37,046 nt of DNA from Marivirga lumbricoides. GTDB lineage: Bacteria > Bacteroidota > Bacteroidia > Cytophagales > Cyclobacteriaceae. The DNA is taken from positions 348,445 through 385,490 of the forward strand of contig NZ_BMEC01000004.1 in the NCBI RefSeq assembly GCF_014636295.1. Reading direction: 5' to 3'. Made by a program: the position numbers and the translations under genes. Below the pieces are notes generated by a model. It saw nothing but the letters and a program-made list of their open reading frames with translations. It was not told the origin of the DNA and ran no database searches. Positions 26,029 through 33,514 of the stretch are shown one piece after another. Within the stretch, counting starts at the first letter, position 1. Each line of letters starts with the position of its first letter.

Positions 26029-26249
26029 TGGAAAAAGAAATCGTATTACAATCCACTATTACCTGTCCTAATTGTGGACATGAGAAGGAAGAAACCATGC
26101 CGACAGATGCGTGTCAGTATTTCTATGAGTGTGAAAGCTGCAAACAAGTCTTAAAGGCAAAAGACGGGGATTGCTGTGTGTATTGCTCGTATGGAACTGT
26201 GGCATGTCCTCCTATTCAGGACGGTGGAAAAAGTAGCTGTTGTTCATGA
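26028..26249 (+). CDS. GDCCVxC-domain small cysteine-rich protein
   Basis: A protein of 73 residues with 11 cysteines. A zinc-ribbon-like first half (CPNCGHEKEETMPTDACQYF, ending in CESC) is followed by the hallmark GDCCVYCSYG and CPP, with a CC tail. This matches the GDCCVxC family, whose members (some selenoproteins) turn up in mercury and other metal-resistance operons. The exact role is not known; mercury handling is inferred from position between merP and the MerA-like gene. Its first and last codons overlap both neighbours. A broken relative lies at 30789-30905. Confidence 0.85.
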   Translation: MEKEIVLQSTITCPNCGHEKEETMPTDACQYFYECESCKQVLKAKDGDCCVYCSYGTVACPPIQDGGKSSCCS

Positions 26250-27586
26250 AATATGATGTAATCGTCATCGGATCAGGCATGGCAGGGATGACCATAGCCA
26301 ATAAATGTGCTAAAAAAGGATTAAGGACTGCCGTTACAGACTCCAGGCCATATGGAGGCACCTGTGCTTTGCGTGGTTGTGATCCTAAGAAAATATTGGT
26401 AGGAGCAGCAGAGATCATTGACCGAGCCAATAAAATGAAGGGGATTGGCATTCAAGGAGATATCTCCATCAATTGGCAGGATTTAATGGCCTATAAAAAC
26501 GACTTTGTCTCCAAAATGCCCAAAGGTGTAGAGAAAGGATATGAAAAAGCGGGTGTAGACATGTATCACGGAGCAGCCAGCTTTGAATCGGAAGACACTG
26601 TCCGCATTGGAGACAATCTATTAGAAGCGGATAAGATTGTAATTGCAACAGGTGCACGACCGGTAATCCTTGATATACCTGGAGGTGACTTACCGATTGA
26701 CAGCACAGATTTTCTGGAGCTTATCCACCTTCCGGAGCACATCACTTTTATAGGAGGTGGTTACATTGCTATGGAATTTGCACATCTAGCTGCCAGGGCT
26801 GGAATTAAAGTAACCATAATTCACAGGGGCCAAATGCCATTAGAAAACTTTGAAGCCGATATTGTAAATCATTTGGTAAATGCCACTGAAGAATTGGGAA
26901 TTGAGCTTCACCTTGAGTGGGATGTGGTTGCAGTAGAAAAAACGGATAATGGGTTTACCGTAAAGGCAGCATCAAAAAATGGTGAAAAAACTATTCAAAC
27001 AGACTTAGTTGTCAATGCTGCCGGCAGAGTGCCTGAATTGGATGGCATGAATCTTGAAAAGGCCAATATTTCTTACAACAGAAAAGGAATTCAGGTAAAC
27101 GAATACTTGCAAAGCAAAACCAATACATCAGTATACGCTGCGGGAGATGCAGCGGACAGCCATGGACTAAACCTCACACCCGTTGCTGTTATGGAAGGGC
27201 ATGCTGTGGCAGCCAATATTATTCAAGGCAATTCGAAAACACCCGACTACACCGAAATGCCGAGTGCGGTATTCACCTTACCAACTTTGGCATCTGTTGG
27301 GATGACAGAAAAGCAGGCAAAAGAAACAGGCTTAGAATATCAAGTAAAGGATGGCACTGCTTCAAACTGGTACAATGCCAAACGAATCAATGAATCAACT
27401 TACGCGTATAAAGTAATTTCCGACAAAGAAGGTCACATTTTAGGAGCACACATCATCGGGCCCCATGCAGAAGAAATGATTAATCTTTTTGCAATGGCTA
27501 TTCGAGGTAAACTAACAGTTTCTGACATACGGAACATAGTTTATGCCTATCCATCGATGGGATCGGATATTGGGTCAATGGTTTAA
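26246..27586 (+). CDS. MerA-like FAD/NAD(P) disulfide oxidoreductase
   Basis: A protein of 446 residues from ATG 26246, in ATGA overlap with the upstream stop. It has the FAD motif GSGMAG (9-14), redox pair Cys40/Cys45 in GGTCALRGCDPKK, an NAD(P) motif in ITFIGGGYIAMEFA, the second FAD motif YAAGDAAD and a dimerisation domain. It belongs to the glutathione reductase/MerA superfamily. Classical MerA ends in a vicinal CC pair and has an N-terminal HMA domain; both are absent, and the chain stops at AYPSMGSDIGSMV. Where disulfide reductases have the catalytic His, this has Tyr, as MerA does. Mercuric reductase activity is likely from context but not proven. Confidence 0.75.
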   Translation: MKYDVIVIGSGMAGMTIANKCAKKGLRTAVTDSRPYGGTCALRGCDPKKILVGAAEIIDRANKMKGIGIQGDISINWQDLMAYKNDFVSKMPKGVEKGYEKAGVDMYHGAASFESEDTVRIGDNLLEADKIVIATGARPVILDIPGGDLPIDSTDFLELIHLPEHITFIGGGYIAMEFAHLAARAGIKVTIIHRGQMPLENFEADIVNHLVNATEELGIELHLEWDVVAVEKTDNGFTVKAASKNGEKTIQTDLVVNAAGRVPELDGMNLEKANISYNRKGIQVNEYLQSKTNTSVYAAGDAADSHGLNLTPVAVMEGHAVAANIIQGNSKTPDYTEMPSAVFTLPTLASVGMTEKQAKETGLEYQVKDGTASNWYNAKRINESTYAYKVISDKEGHILGAHIIGPHAEEMINLFAMAIRGKLTVSDIRNIVYAYPSMGSDIGSMV

Positions 27587-27662
27587 TCTAAATTAAAAAA
27601 CCACAAAATATGTTGTTGACCACCGTAGTTGGAAACGTATATTTAACAAAACACGAAGTATT

Positions 27663-28034
27663 ATGATACCCAAAGACCTGACAAAGGATATAAAAACCAG
27701 GCTTCAAAGCATCAAAGGCCAAATGGATGGTTTGATAAAAATGCTGGATGAAGGAAAAGATCCGGAAAAAATTTTATTACAGTTCAAAGCTGCGCAAAAA
27801 GGACTTGATAAGGCCCATTATTTATTATTGGATGAAGCCTACCGGAAAGCTCTTGCTATTAAGATTTCGGAAACCGTTGAAGCCTGCCCGGGTAATTGTG
27901 GCAATGAAGACCGGATAGAGTTTATTAGACAACAGTTCCCCACTCTGGAGCTTGACTCATTGACCTCAAAAATGAAGGAAATATCACAGCTCAAGCAAAG
28001 AATAAGTAAAACTCATGCTAAAGAAAACGATTAA
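27663..28034 (+). CDS. CsoR/FrmR-like regulator lacking usual metal ligands
   Basis: A protein of 123 residues. The first 85 fit the all-helical CsoR/RcnR/FrmR fold: LQSIKGQMDGLIKMLDEGKDPEKIL, given here as LQSIKGQMDGLIKML, then AAQKGLDKAHYLLLDEAYRKAL. The Cys of the first site (usually before DIL) is replaced (DPEKIL), and the His-x3-Cys pair reads AYRKA, so the classic Cu(I) site is absent. A C-terminal extension carries CPGNC and a Lys-rich helix. It may sense another signal or act as a structural relative. It lies 76 bases after the MerA-like gene. Confidence 0.65.
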   Translation: MIPKDLTKDIKTRLQSIKGQMDGLIKMLDEGKDPEKILLQFKAAQKGLDKAHYLLLDEAYRKALAIKISETVEACPGNCGNEDRIEFIRQQFPTLELDSLTSKMKEISQLKQRISKTHAKEND

Positions 28035-28303
28035 CTCAATTTTCCCATTTTTATACTAAAGTTTTAGCCTAGTAGACATTAGTTATCTACTTTGGCATTA
28101 TACTGCATAGGCTTTTTCCCCTTTCTAGCCACTGCCTTACTGCCTTACTGCCGATCTTTACTTTTTTTCTTACCAACAAAATAATCAAATTTTTTAGCTA
28201 TTCCCCCTTGGCTACCACCCCCTCCCTGAACTTACCTTTGAATTGTTCTTATCCAGAGAGAATCTCAAACATGTAAAACTGAACATTTTAAAAGGAGGTA
28301 AAG
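28035..28303. other. Gene-free stretch before glutaredoxin-like gene
   Basis: No gene is seen in these 269 bases. ACTGCCTT is repeated in tandem about 2.75 times (28131-28152). A full Shine-Dalgarno AAAGGAGGT lies at 28291-28299. I found no clear TTTG-N19-TAnnTTTG promoter. Confidence 0.5.
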
Positions 28304-28573
28304 ATGAAAAGACAAGTAGAAATATTTACAGCAAACTGCCCTGTTTGCGATCCGGTAGTTCAAATGGTGAAAGAACTGGTTTGTGAGCAATGTGAGATCA
28401 CCATTTATGATTTGGTGAAGCAGTGTGAGGACAAAACCTGTCTGAGCAAGCTGGAAGAATATGGGATCAAAAAAGTACCTGCTATTACTGTGAATGGCTC
28501 ACTTTTATCCTGCTGTGAAAACCAGGGGATTTCTAAAGAAAAGCTGATCCAAGCGGGTATAGGACAAGGGTAA
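28304..28573 (+). CDS. Glutaredoxin-like thiol protein
   Basis: A protein of 89 residues with a thioredoxin fold: strand VEIFTANCPVCDPVV holding a CPVC redox or metal-binding motif, helix MVKELVCEQC, and the cis-Pro segment VPAITVNG. There are nine cysteines, unusually many for this fold, with a CC pair near residue 66. Such proteins appear in mercury and copper clusters, presumably to reduce or shuttle metal-thiolates. A full consensus Shine-Dalgarno precedes the ATG, which is rare in Bacteroidota, so translation may be strong or regulated, or the gene may be foreign. Confidence 0.75.
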   Translation: MKRQVEIFTANCPVCDPVVQMVKELVCEQCEITIYDLVKQCEDKTCLSKLEEYGIKKVPAITVNGSLLSCCENQGISKEKLIQAGIGQG

Positions 28574-28577
28574 AAAC

Positions 28578-28626
28578 AAGTAAGGCACGGCTTACTTTAT
28601 TTTCTATTTTCTCTTGCTGCCGTGCC
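28578..28626 (+). promoter_or_regulatory. Mutually exclusive hairpins, possible attenuator
   Basis: AAGTAAG-GCACGG-CTTACTT (28578-28597) followed by a T-rich tract is terminator-like. The alternative pairing GGCACGGC (28584-28591) with GCCGTGCC (28619-28626) uses the same bases, so both cannot form together. It lies between the glutaredoxin-like and copper-storage-like genes. Confidence 0.5.
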
Positions 28627-28658
28627 AGTACGGGAAATCATTCTAAAATATAATTACG

Positions 28659-28985
28659 ATGAAACCTTTAAATAATGACTTACAGCAATGTATTGACAAT
28701 TGTAACGCCTGTATAACTGCAGCACGCATCTGTCTGGATCAGCACTTAGGCGAACCGGACATGCAAAAGTGCCACCAGCTTTGCATGGATTGTATTGCCC
28801 TTTGTACGGCATGTTCACAGATGTTGGCCTCCCAGTCCGATTACGCGAGCAGGGTGTGTGCCATTTGCGCTGACCTATGCAAAGCCTGTGCAGAAGAATG
28901 CGGCAAATTTGACAGTGAGGTGTGCAAGCAGTGTGCTGAAAAATGTGAAGCCTGCGCAGAAAGTTGCGCTAAAATGGCGGCATAA
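28659..28985 (+). CDS. Four-helix-bundle copper-storage-like protein (Csp/DUF326)
   Basis: A protein of 108 residues with 19 cysteines, mostly spaced C-x2-C or C-x3-C along four helices (CIDNCNACITAARIC, CHQLCMDCIALCTAC, CAICADLCKACAEEC, CKQCAEKCEACAESC). This is the pattern of Csp-type cytosolic copper stores, which hold many Cu(I) ions inside the bundle. There is no signal peptide, so it should be cytoplasmic. Hg(II) or other thiophilic metals may also bind (inference from context). It precedes a second MerT-like gene by four bases. Confidence 0.85.
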   Translation: MKPLNNDLQQCIDNCNACITAARICLDQHLGEPDMQKCHQLCMDCIALCTACSQMLASQSDYASRVCAICADLCKACAEECGKFDSEVCKQCAEKCEACAESCAKMAA

Positions 28986-28989
28986 TCTT

Positions 28990-29394
28990 ATGGAAGTCTT
29001 AAAATCACTAAAGCAGGATTTCGTCAGCATAGCGTCCTTGTTTACCTCAGTATTTACCTTGCTGTGCTGTGCCCTTCCGTCATTGCTCGTAGCGGTGGGT
29101 ATGGGAGCGGTAGTGGCCGGAATGGTTTCGGATTTTCCGGCATTGATCTGGTTGAGCAAGTATAAGGAATGGACTTTTCTGGCAGCAGGTATTTTGATCG
29201 GATTTAACTTTTGGCTGTTTTATGGCCGCAAAAGAGATCAAGCCTGTGAAATAGACGAATATGGCAATGAGACACCATGCGATACAGCCGCCCGGTGGAG
29301 TAAAATTATCCTATGGATATCTTTTGGTTTATACCTTCTCGGACTATTCTCAGCTTACCTGCTACTACCAATTCAACAATTTTTAGGACTTTAA
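28990..29394 (+). CDS. Second MerT-like membrane transporter
   Basis: A protein of 134 residues from ATG 28990 (a longer frame overlaps the copper-storage gene and is unlike the family). It has three membrane helices: one with the paired cysteines of MerT (FTLLCCALPSLLVAVG), one near 58-76, and one near 105-130. The cytoplasmic loop carries two more Cys in CEIDEYGNETPC. No HMA domain is attached, in contrast to MerTP upstream. It may move Hg(II) or another soft metal. It starts four bases after the preceding stop, so the two genes are likely co-translated. Confidence 0.7.
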   Translation: MEVLKSLKQDFVSIASLFTSVFTLLCCALPSLLVAVGMGAVVAGMVSDFPALIWLSKYKEWTFLAAGILIGFNFWLFYGRKRDQACEIDEYGNETPCDTAARWSKIILWISFGLYLLGLFSAYLLLPIQQFLGL

Positions 29395-29403
29395 AATAAT
29401 ACG

Positions 29404-30240
29404 ATGAAAAGAACAGCCTTTTTAATATTACTAACTGTTACAGCCATTTCTAAGGTCAGTGCTCAGGGACATGGCCCACTATATGGTTTACAAACTCCCA
29501 CATTGGCAAAAGGAGGATTTGACTTTAATGTAGCAGCTATGAGCCTGGCTACCGAAGATGATCAATCGTTTATGCTTAGGTACATCTGGTCGTATGGCGT
29601 GACAGAAGATCTGCAAATTAATATCACAACACCCACCATGGTCAACAGATTGTCTGAAGCACCCAGAACAAGAGGCAACAACAACATGCCGGCAAATGGC
29701 GATATAGAAGCATCGGTATGGTACCGTTTCTTTTCCAATGCATTTGGTGTTGGCAAACGCTTTGAATCCACGGCTATTTTAAGTGTTTCGACACCTACCA
29801 AAGAATCCAGGGGAGGTATTAATGTAAGCAACTCTATTCATGGAGCAATCTCTACCGGTTATGCTTCACGTACCTGGTATGCCTGGGTAGGCGGTGGTTA
29901 TCAATATTATTTTGAGGAAGGCAATGATCAATTAGGCGACCTTCCTTATGCAAGTCTTGTAGTCGGTTATCGCCCAAACATCTTTATGGGGGATTACCCA
30001 AAACCCGACTGGCGTGTTTTTGTAGAGTCATTAGCAGAGTTTCCAGGCACTAGTACCAGTGAAGGTCAGCTTATCCCCATTGATCAAAGAGGAAAAAAAG
30101 TAATGATTGGCCCTTCATTCCTGGGGCTTTATGGAGCTTGGGGTATATCCTTTGGAGCATTATTTCCGCTCTATCAGGATATAACACAGGGTCCAAAAGA
30201 GGAATACAGGCTTTCAATGAACATTAGTTATTGGTTATAA
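29404..30240 (+). CDS. Outer-membrane beta-barrel protein
   Basis: A protein of 278 residues with a signal peptide (MKRTAFLILLTVTAISKVSA, cleavage before QGHG). It then alternates aromatic and polar residues in barrel-like strands and ends in an aromatic, NISYWL, typical of outer-membrane insertion. The layout recalls the MetA-pathway phenol-degradation-type transporter family. It may let metal or organomercury cross the outer membrane, but this is inferred only from neighbours. It lies 9 bases after the MerT-like gene and is followed by an HMA protein. Confidence 0.65.
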   Translation: MKRTAFLILLTVTAISKVSAQGHGPLYGLQTPTLAKGGFDFNVAAMSLATEDDQSFMLRYIWSYGVTEDLQINITTPTMVNRLSEAPRTRGNNNMPANGDIEASVWYRFFSNAFGVGKRFESTAILSVSTPTKESRGGINVSNSIHGAISTGYASRTWYAWVGGGYQYYFEEGNDQLGDLPYASLVVGYRPNIFMGDYPKPDWRVFVESLAEFPGTSTSEGQLIPIDQRGKKVMIGPSFLGLYGAWGISFGALFPLYQDITQGPKEEYRLSMNISYWL

Positions 30241-30260
30241 ATTTTAAAAAACAGAAGAAA

Positions 30261-30752
30261 ATGAAAAGATTAGGAATAATAGCATTGTTGACAATTTTTA
30301 GTTTGAGCGGTGTAATGGCTCAGTTGATCAAAGTAGATCAAGAGGTCTTTGGAATGGATTGTGCACCTTGTGCCTATGGCCTGGAGCGTGGACTCAAGAA
30401 AATGGATGGGCTGGAAAAGGTACAGGTGAGTTTGAATGATGGTAAAGCTTACCTTAAGCTCGCATCTGATAATAAATTGACACTTCAAAAGATTCAGGAA
30501 GAGGTGAGGAATAATGGATTTTCAGCCAAGAATGCTGAAGTCACCATCGTTGGCCAGTTGGTTAAGAACGAAAATGCATGGCAAGTAAATGTTAATGGGG
30601 AGACTTTTATTGTGAGTTCTGATACACCTTCAGAAATAGTCAAATCCCTAAACACCGGGAAGATCAAGCTAAAAGTTTTTGTGAAAGATAAAGAGGACAA
30701 TCACTTAAACGGTACTTGGGATATAAGGATAGTTGAAGTTCTAAAATCTTGA
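30261..30752 (+). CDS. Periplasmic heavy-metal-associated (HMA) domain protein
   Basis: A protein of 163 residues from ATG 30261. A signal peptide (MKRLGIIALLTIFSLSGVMA) precedes an HMA domain with the metal site FGMDCAPCAYGL (CxxC) and the usual beta-alpha-beta-beta-alpha-beta length, then a second, shorter beta-rich domain (about 95-163) without cysteines. This resembles MerP plus an extra domain that I do not recognise. An upstream in-frame start at 30231 overlaps the barrel gene and is less likely. It would be the MerP equivalent of the second module. Confidence 0.75.
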   Translation: MKRLGIIALLTIFSLSGVMAQLIKVDQEVFGMDCAPCAYGLERGLKKMDGLEKVQVSLNDGKAYLKLASDNKLTLQKIQEEVRNNGFSAKNAEVTIVGQLVKNENAWQVNVNGETFIVSSDTPSEIVKSLNTGKIKLKVFVKDKEDNHLNGTWDIRIVEVLKS

Positions 30753-30788
30753 ATTTTACAATGAAGAAAATACATTATTAAGCGTAAG

Positions 30789-30905
30789 CCTGCTTTCTGT
30801 TATCATCTGTTAAAACCGAAGGAAGGGGATTGTTGCGTGTATTGCTCCTATGGCTCAGCACCTTGTCCACCAGTACAATTGGATTCTGATCAAGCATGTT
30901 GCTAG
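30789..30905 (+). pseudogene. Broken GDCCVxC gene fragment
   Basis: In one frame the stretch reads LLKPKEGDCCVYCSYG, then SAPCPPVQ and ends ACC-stop (TAG at 30903-30905). That is the C-terminal half of the family seen intact at 26028-26249. There is no start codon and no zinc-ribbon half upstream; the frame meets a stop at 30762. It is the remnant of a second GDCCVxC gene after the HMA gene, mirroring the intact operon. Confidence 0.75.
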
Positions 30906-30923
30906 GGAAGACAATGCTTTATG

Positions 30924-30988
30924 TGACATACATCATGTTTTGACATGTGCAATGTCATAGCGCTCTCAATAACCGTTGCGTACTTTTG
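30924..30988 (+). promoter_or_regulatory. Promoter region of the HYC_CC_PP/porin block with TGACAT sites
   Basis: TACTTTTG (30981-30988) fits the -7 consensus TAnnTTTG, without a good -33 box. Upstream lie TGACAT (30924-30929) and TGACAT-GTGCA-ATGTCA (30941-30957), a perfect 6-bp inverted repeat. An activator that replaces the -33 box is possible (inference). Confidence 0.45.
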
Positions 30989-31054
30989 ACTCATATTGAA
31001 GGGAATACTAAATTGATACCCCTTCAATGAATGGCATTTTACATCAAAAGGCTC

Positions 31055-31435
31055 ATGAAGCGCAACTTATATATCGTCCTGCTCATTGTAATGCTTCTCC
31101 CTGGCAAAGGGATGGCAGTGTTTCAGCACTTTTGCGGGGGCGAACTGATCAGCTTCGAGCTTTTTCTAAAACACCACGAACCATGCTGTGACGATCACAG
31201 CAACCCTTGTGATGGTTGTGAGGATCAGGAATCAATCTTCTCTCTCGATGATTTCAGGACACCTCATTCTGACATTCCTGTCATTGCTTCTTCAACAGCG
31301 GCATTGGCTCAGCCTTCTTTTCATTTGCCTTCTACACAATTTTTCGAGTCAAGAAACTACACAACTTCTAAAAAGGCTCCCTCCGGCTGGTCAGGGCGGT
31401 ATCGCTCTATCCTGTTCCAGTCATTTCTTCTTTAG
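31055..31435 (+). CDS. HYC_CC_PP-like small exported protein
   Basis: A protein of 126 residues from ATG 31055 (ATG 31031 would add eight residues). A signal peptide, MKRNLYIVLLIVMLLPGKGM, precedes HFCGGELISF, a CC pair in EPCCDDH, and two more Cys in NPCDGCED. This matches the HYC_CC_PP pattern (HxC near the mature N terminus, later CC), whose function is unknown. The C-terminal half is Ser/Thr-rich and unrecognised. It is a distant relative of the two copies at 33131 and 36673. Cys and His suggest periplasmic metal binding. Confidence 0.6.
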   Translation: MKRNLYIVLLIVMLLPGKGMAVFQHFCGGELISFELFLKHHEPCCDDHSNPCDGCEDQESIFSLDDFRTPHSDIPVIASSTAALAQPSFHLPSTQFFESRNYTTSKKAPSGWSGRYRSILFQSFLL

Positions 31436-31605
31436 CTAACATCTGATTATCAGTTAGTTGCCCGGTACAAAACCTTCGGGCAATGTCGGAAATGGTTCTG
31501 TGAAATATAGCTGCTCCGGGATATTCGAACAGCATTAGACACGATCTATCCGACAAAACTATCATCAAGTTTCTTTAATCAGACTTTCAATAAAATGTTA
31601 AAATC
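31436..31605. other. Intergenic stretch before first porin gene
   Basis: No gene seen in 170 bases. I found no strong terminator or consensus promoter. The downstream gene may be read from the promoter near 30981. Confidence 0.3.
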
Positions 31606-32904
31606 ATGAAAACGTTTCATAAAATTCAATTGGTATTCATTGCCTTGACACTGATGGTGATCAATACCACATACGCCCAACAACCAGGCTTGCAGTATTT
31701 CAGGCCAAACGATAAAAACGGCCTCAATGTATTTGAGCCCTCAAAAGAGGATACAATCATCTTTGATGGCCTCAAAGTAAGAGTAGGCGGTGATTTCGCC
31801 ATGCAATTTCAGGGCCTCAACCAAAGTAATGAAGCAGGTACCTTGGTTGAGCTTGGTTCCGATTTCAATTTACCTTCAGCTAACCTCAACCTTGATGTAC
31901 AGGTAATGGAAGGTGTTCGGATGCACCTCAGGACCTATCTTTCTTCCAGAGCACACAACGAAGCATGGATTAAGGGTGGATACATGAGAGTGGATAATCT
32001 TGACTTTGTTAAACCCGGGTTTCTGGAGGGAGTTATGAAATATACAAGCATCACCATAGGGCTAGATGAGTTTAACTATGGGGACGCACATTTCAGGAGA
32101 ACAGACAATGCCAGAGGTATTTTCAACCCTTTTGTGGGAAACTATCTTATGGATGCATTCTCCACCGAAGCATTCGGAGAGATTACCGTTCAAAAGAATG
32201 GCTTATTGGCAGTGGTTGGGTTGACAAACGGTAAGCTCAATCAAAATGTAACGGTGAATGACAATACGGACAATAAGCCTTCTTTCTTCGGAAAGTTGGG
32301 ATACGATAAACAACTGAGCGAGGATCTGAGAGTACGATTGACCGGATCTTGGTACATCAATAAAGGAACCTCAACAGGCACATATCTGTATGGTGGTGAC
32401 CGAGGAGGCTCCAGGTATTACAATGTACTTTTTACAGTACCGGATGTGGATGGCAATACAGAAGGTGGCCCTCGTGATGGTCAGTTCAATGCCAGATTTA
32501 CAAAGCTCACAGCCTTGCAGATTAACCCATTCATCAAGTACAAAGGCCTGGAGTTCTTTGGTATTTATGAGCTGGCTGATGGAAGCAATGAATTTACAAC
32601 ACCTCAAGCTGACACAGAGGGTGCATTCACACAAATAGCCGCAGAGGTATTGTACCGATTTGGAGCAGATGAACGTTTCTATATTGGTGGCAGATACAAT
32701 ACAGTGAGTGGCAAGATGCGTGAAAGTGCATCAGAGAATCTCGATATTAGCAGGGTCAACTTTGGTGGAGGCTGGTATCTTTCAAAGAACGTTTTAACAA
32801 AAGTTGAGTACATGAAGCAGCAATATGAAGGCAATGCGTGGACAGGACGCTTTGCAGGAGCTGAGTTTAGTGGAGTCATGGTTGAAGCGGTGATTAGTTT
32901 CTGA
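31606..32904 (+). CDS. Outer-membrane porin-like protein, copy A
   Basis: A protein of 432 residues with a signal peptide (cleavage near AYAQQ, residue 24). A repeated beta-strand pattern rich in Gly, Asn, Tyr and Phe follows, ending in an aromatic (EAVISF), as in outer-membrane barrels. Sequences such as LRTYLSSRAHNEAWIKGGYM and WYLSKNVLTKVEYMKQQYEG look porin-like. Substrate is unknown. It has a near-twin at 35150-36451 (432 versus 433 residues). The two differ mainly in the first 110 residues and in short patches. ATG is the start, unlike the TTG of copy B. Confidence 0.7.
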   Translation: MKTFHKIQLVFIALTLMVINTTYAQQPGLQYFRPNDKNGLNVFEPSKEDTIIFDGLKVRVGGDFAMQFQGLNQSNEAGTLVELGSDFNLPSANLNLDVQVMEGVRMHLRTYLSSRAHNEAWIKGGYMRVDNLDFVKPGFLEGVMKYTSITIGLDEFNYGDAHFRRTDNARGIFNPFVGNYLMDAFSTEAFGEITVQKNGLLAVVGLTNGKLNQNVTVNDNTDNKPSFFGKLGYDKQLSEDLRVRLTGSWYINKGTSTGTYLYGGDRGGSRYYNVLFTVPDVDGNTEGGPRDGQFNARFTKLTALQINPFIKYKGLEFFGIYELADGSNEFTTPQADTEGAFTQIAAEVLYRFGADERFYIGGRYNTVSGKMRESASENLDISRVNFGGGWYLSKNVLTKVEYMKQQYEGNAWTGRFAGAEFSGVMVEAVISF

Positions 32905-32910
32905 CAGAAC

Positions 32911-32950
32911 TCCCGTGTGGATGAGTCCACCCGCACGGGATTCTTCTTTT
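32911..32950 (+). terminator. Hairpin after porin copy A
   Basis: TCCCGTG (32911-32917) pairs with CACGGGA (32934-32940), with a T-rich stretch downstream. The equivalent hairpin follows copy B. Confidence 0.6.
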
Positions 32951-33130
32951 CACTGCTGTGTAAGAGACAATAACTCTAAAATTAAGCATCTGCAGACCTG
33001 AATTTTCAGATGGAAAATAAAGCTCAAACAACTACATGTTGAGGTATTTGAAATACAAATCATCATTTTTGATATTAAAATCGAACATTCTAAACTAAAT
33101 TCCGTAAATTCGAATCAGACTTTCTACAAA

Positions 33131-33505
33131 GTGCAACGTTTTAGAAAAATATCGGCCATCCTGCTTTCCATATTGGTGCTGCTCAGTTCCACGAGCTTCA
33201 CCTTTGGTATGCATTTTTGCATGGGGCAGTTGGAGAGCATTGCACTTTTTTCCGGGGCTGAGCCCTGCGAAATGGCCACACAGAAATCACCTTGTGCCAA
33301 TGATAAGCACGATCCAGATTGCGAACACCAGCAAGTAACTAAGAAAGGGTGCTGTGAAGACCACACCCTCATACTGGAAGGCAGTGAGGAGTTGAGTATC
33401 GTCAAGTCTGTTTCAGCGCCTGACTTTCAGATGACAGCCGTACTCTATGCACTGGTATCATTTATTTTTATCTCCCCTTCAGTTGATTACTATTCATTTA
33501 AATAA
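33131..33505 (+). CDS. HYC_CC_PP family protein, full copy
   Basis: A protein of 124 residues starting at GTG 33131. A signal peptide (MQRFRKISAILLSILVLLSS, cleavage near TFG) precedes the hallmark GMHFCMGQ, Cys in EPCEMATQKSPC and DPDC, then KKGCCEDH. A hydrophobic C-terminal stretch (ALVSFIFISPSVDYY) contains the SP/PS turn of the family. Cys and His ligands suggest periplasmic metal binding; no function is established. The upstream region TAAATTCG with TTGA-like box is conserved with the third copy. adhP follows after 9 bases. Confidence 0.7.
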   Translation: MQRFRKISAILLSILVLLSSTSFTFGMHFCMGQLESIALFSGAEPCEMATQKSPCANDKHDPDCEHQQVTKKGCCEDHTLILEGSEELSIVKSVSAPDFQMTAVLYALVSFIFISPSVDYYSFK

Positions 33506-33514
33506 TAATAAATC

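Larger units (their letters stand above)
31606..33360 (+). repeat. Duplicated block, copy A (porin plus HYC_CC_PP)
   Basis: The porin-like gene, the 226-base gap and the first part of the HYC_CC_PP gene recur at 35150-36927 with an offset near 3547. Identity is patchy: 32328-32521 has one mismatch against 35875-36068, while the next 80 bases differ at about 14 places, mostly silent. Confidence 0.85.

Noticed and set aside
28131-28152. ACTGCCTT tandem repeat as CRISPR or phase-variation tract
   Set aside because: Fewer than three copies, non-coding, no spacers and no cas genes; probably chance or minor slippage.
28795-28989. Extended start of the second MerT-like protein
   Set aside because: It reads the copper-storage gene in another frame; the MerT-like fold begins at 28990.
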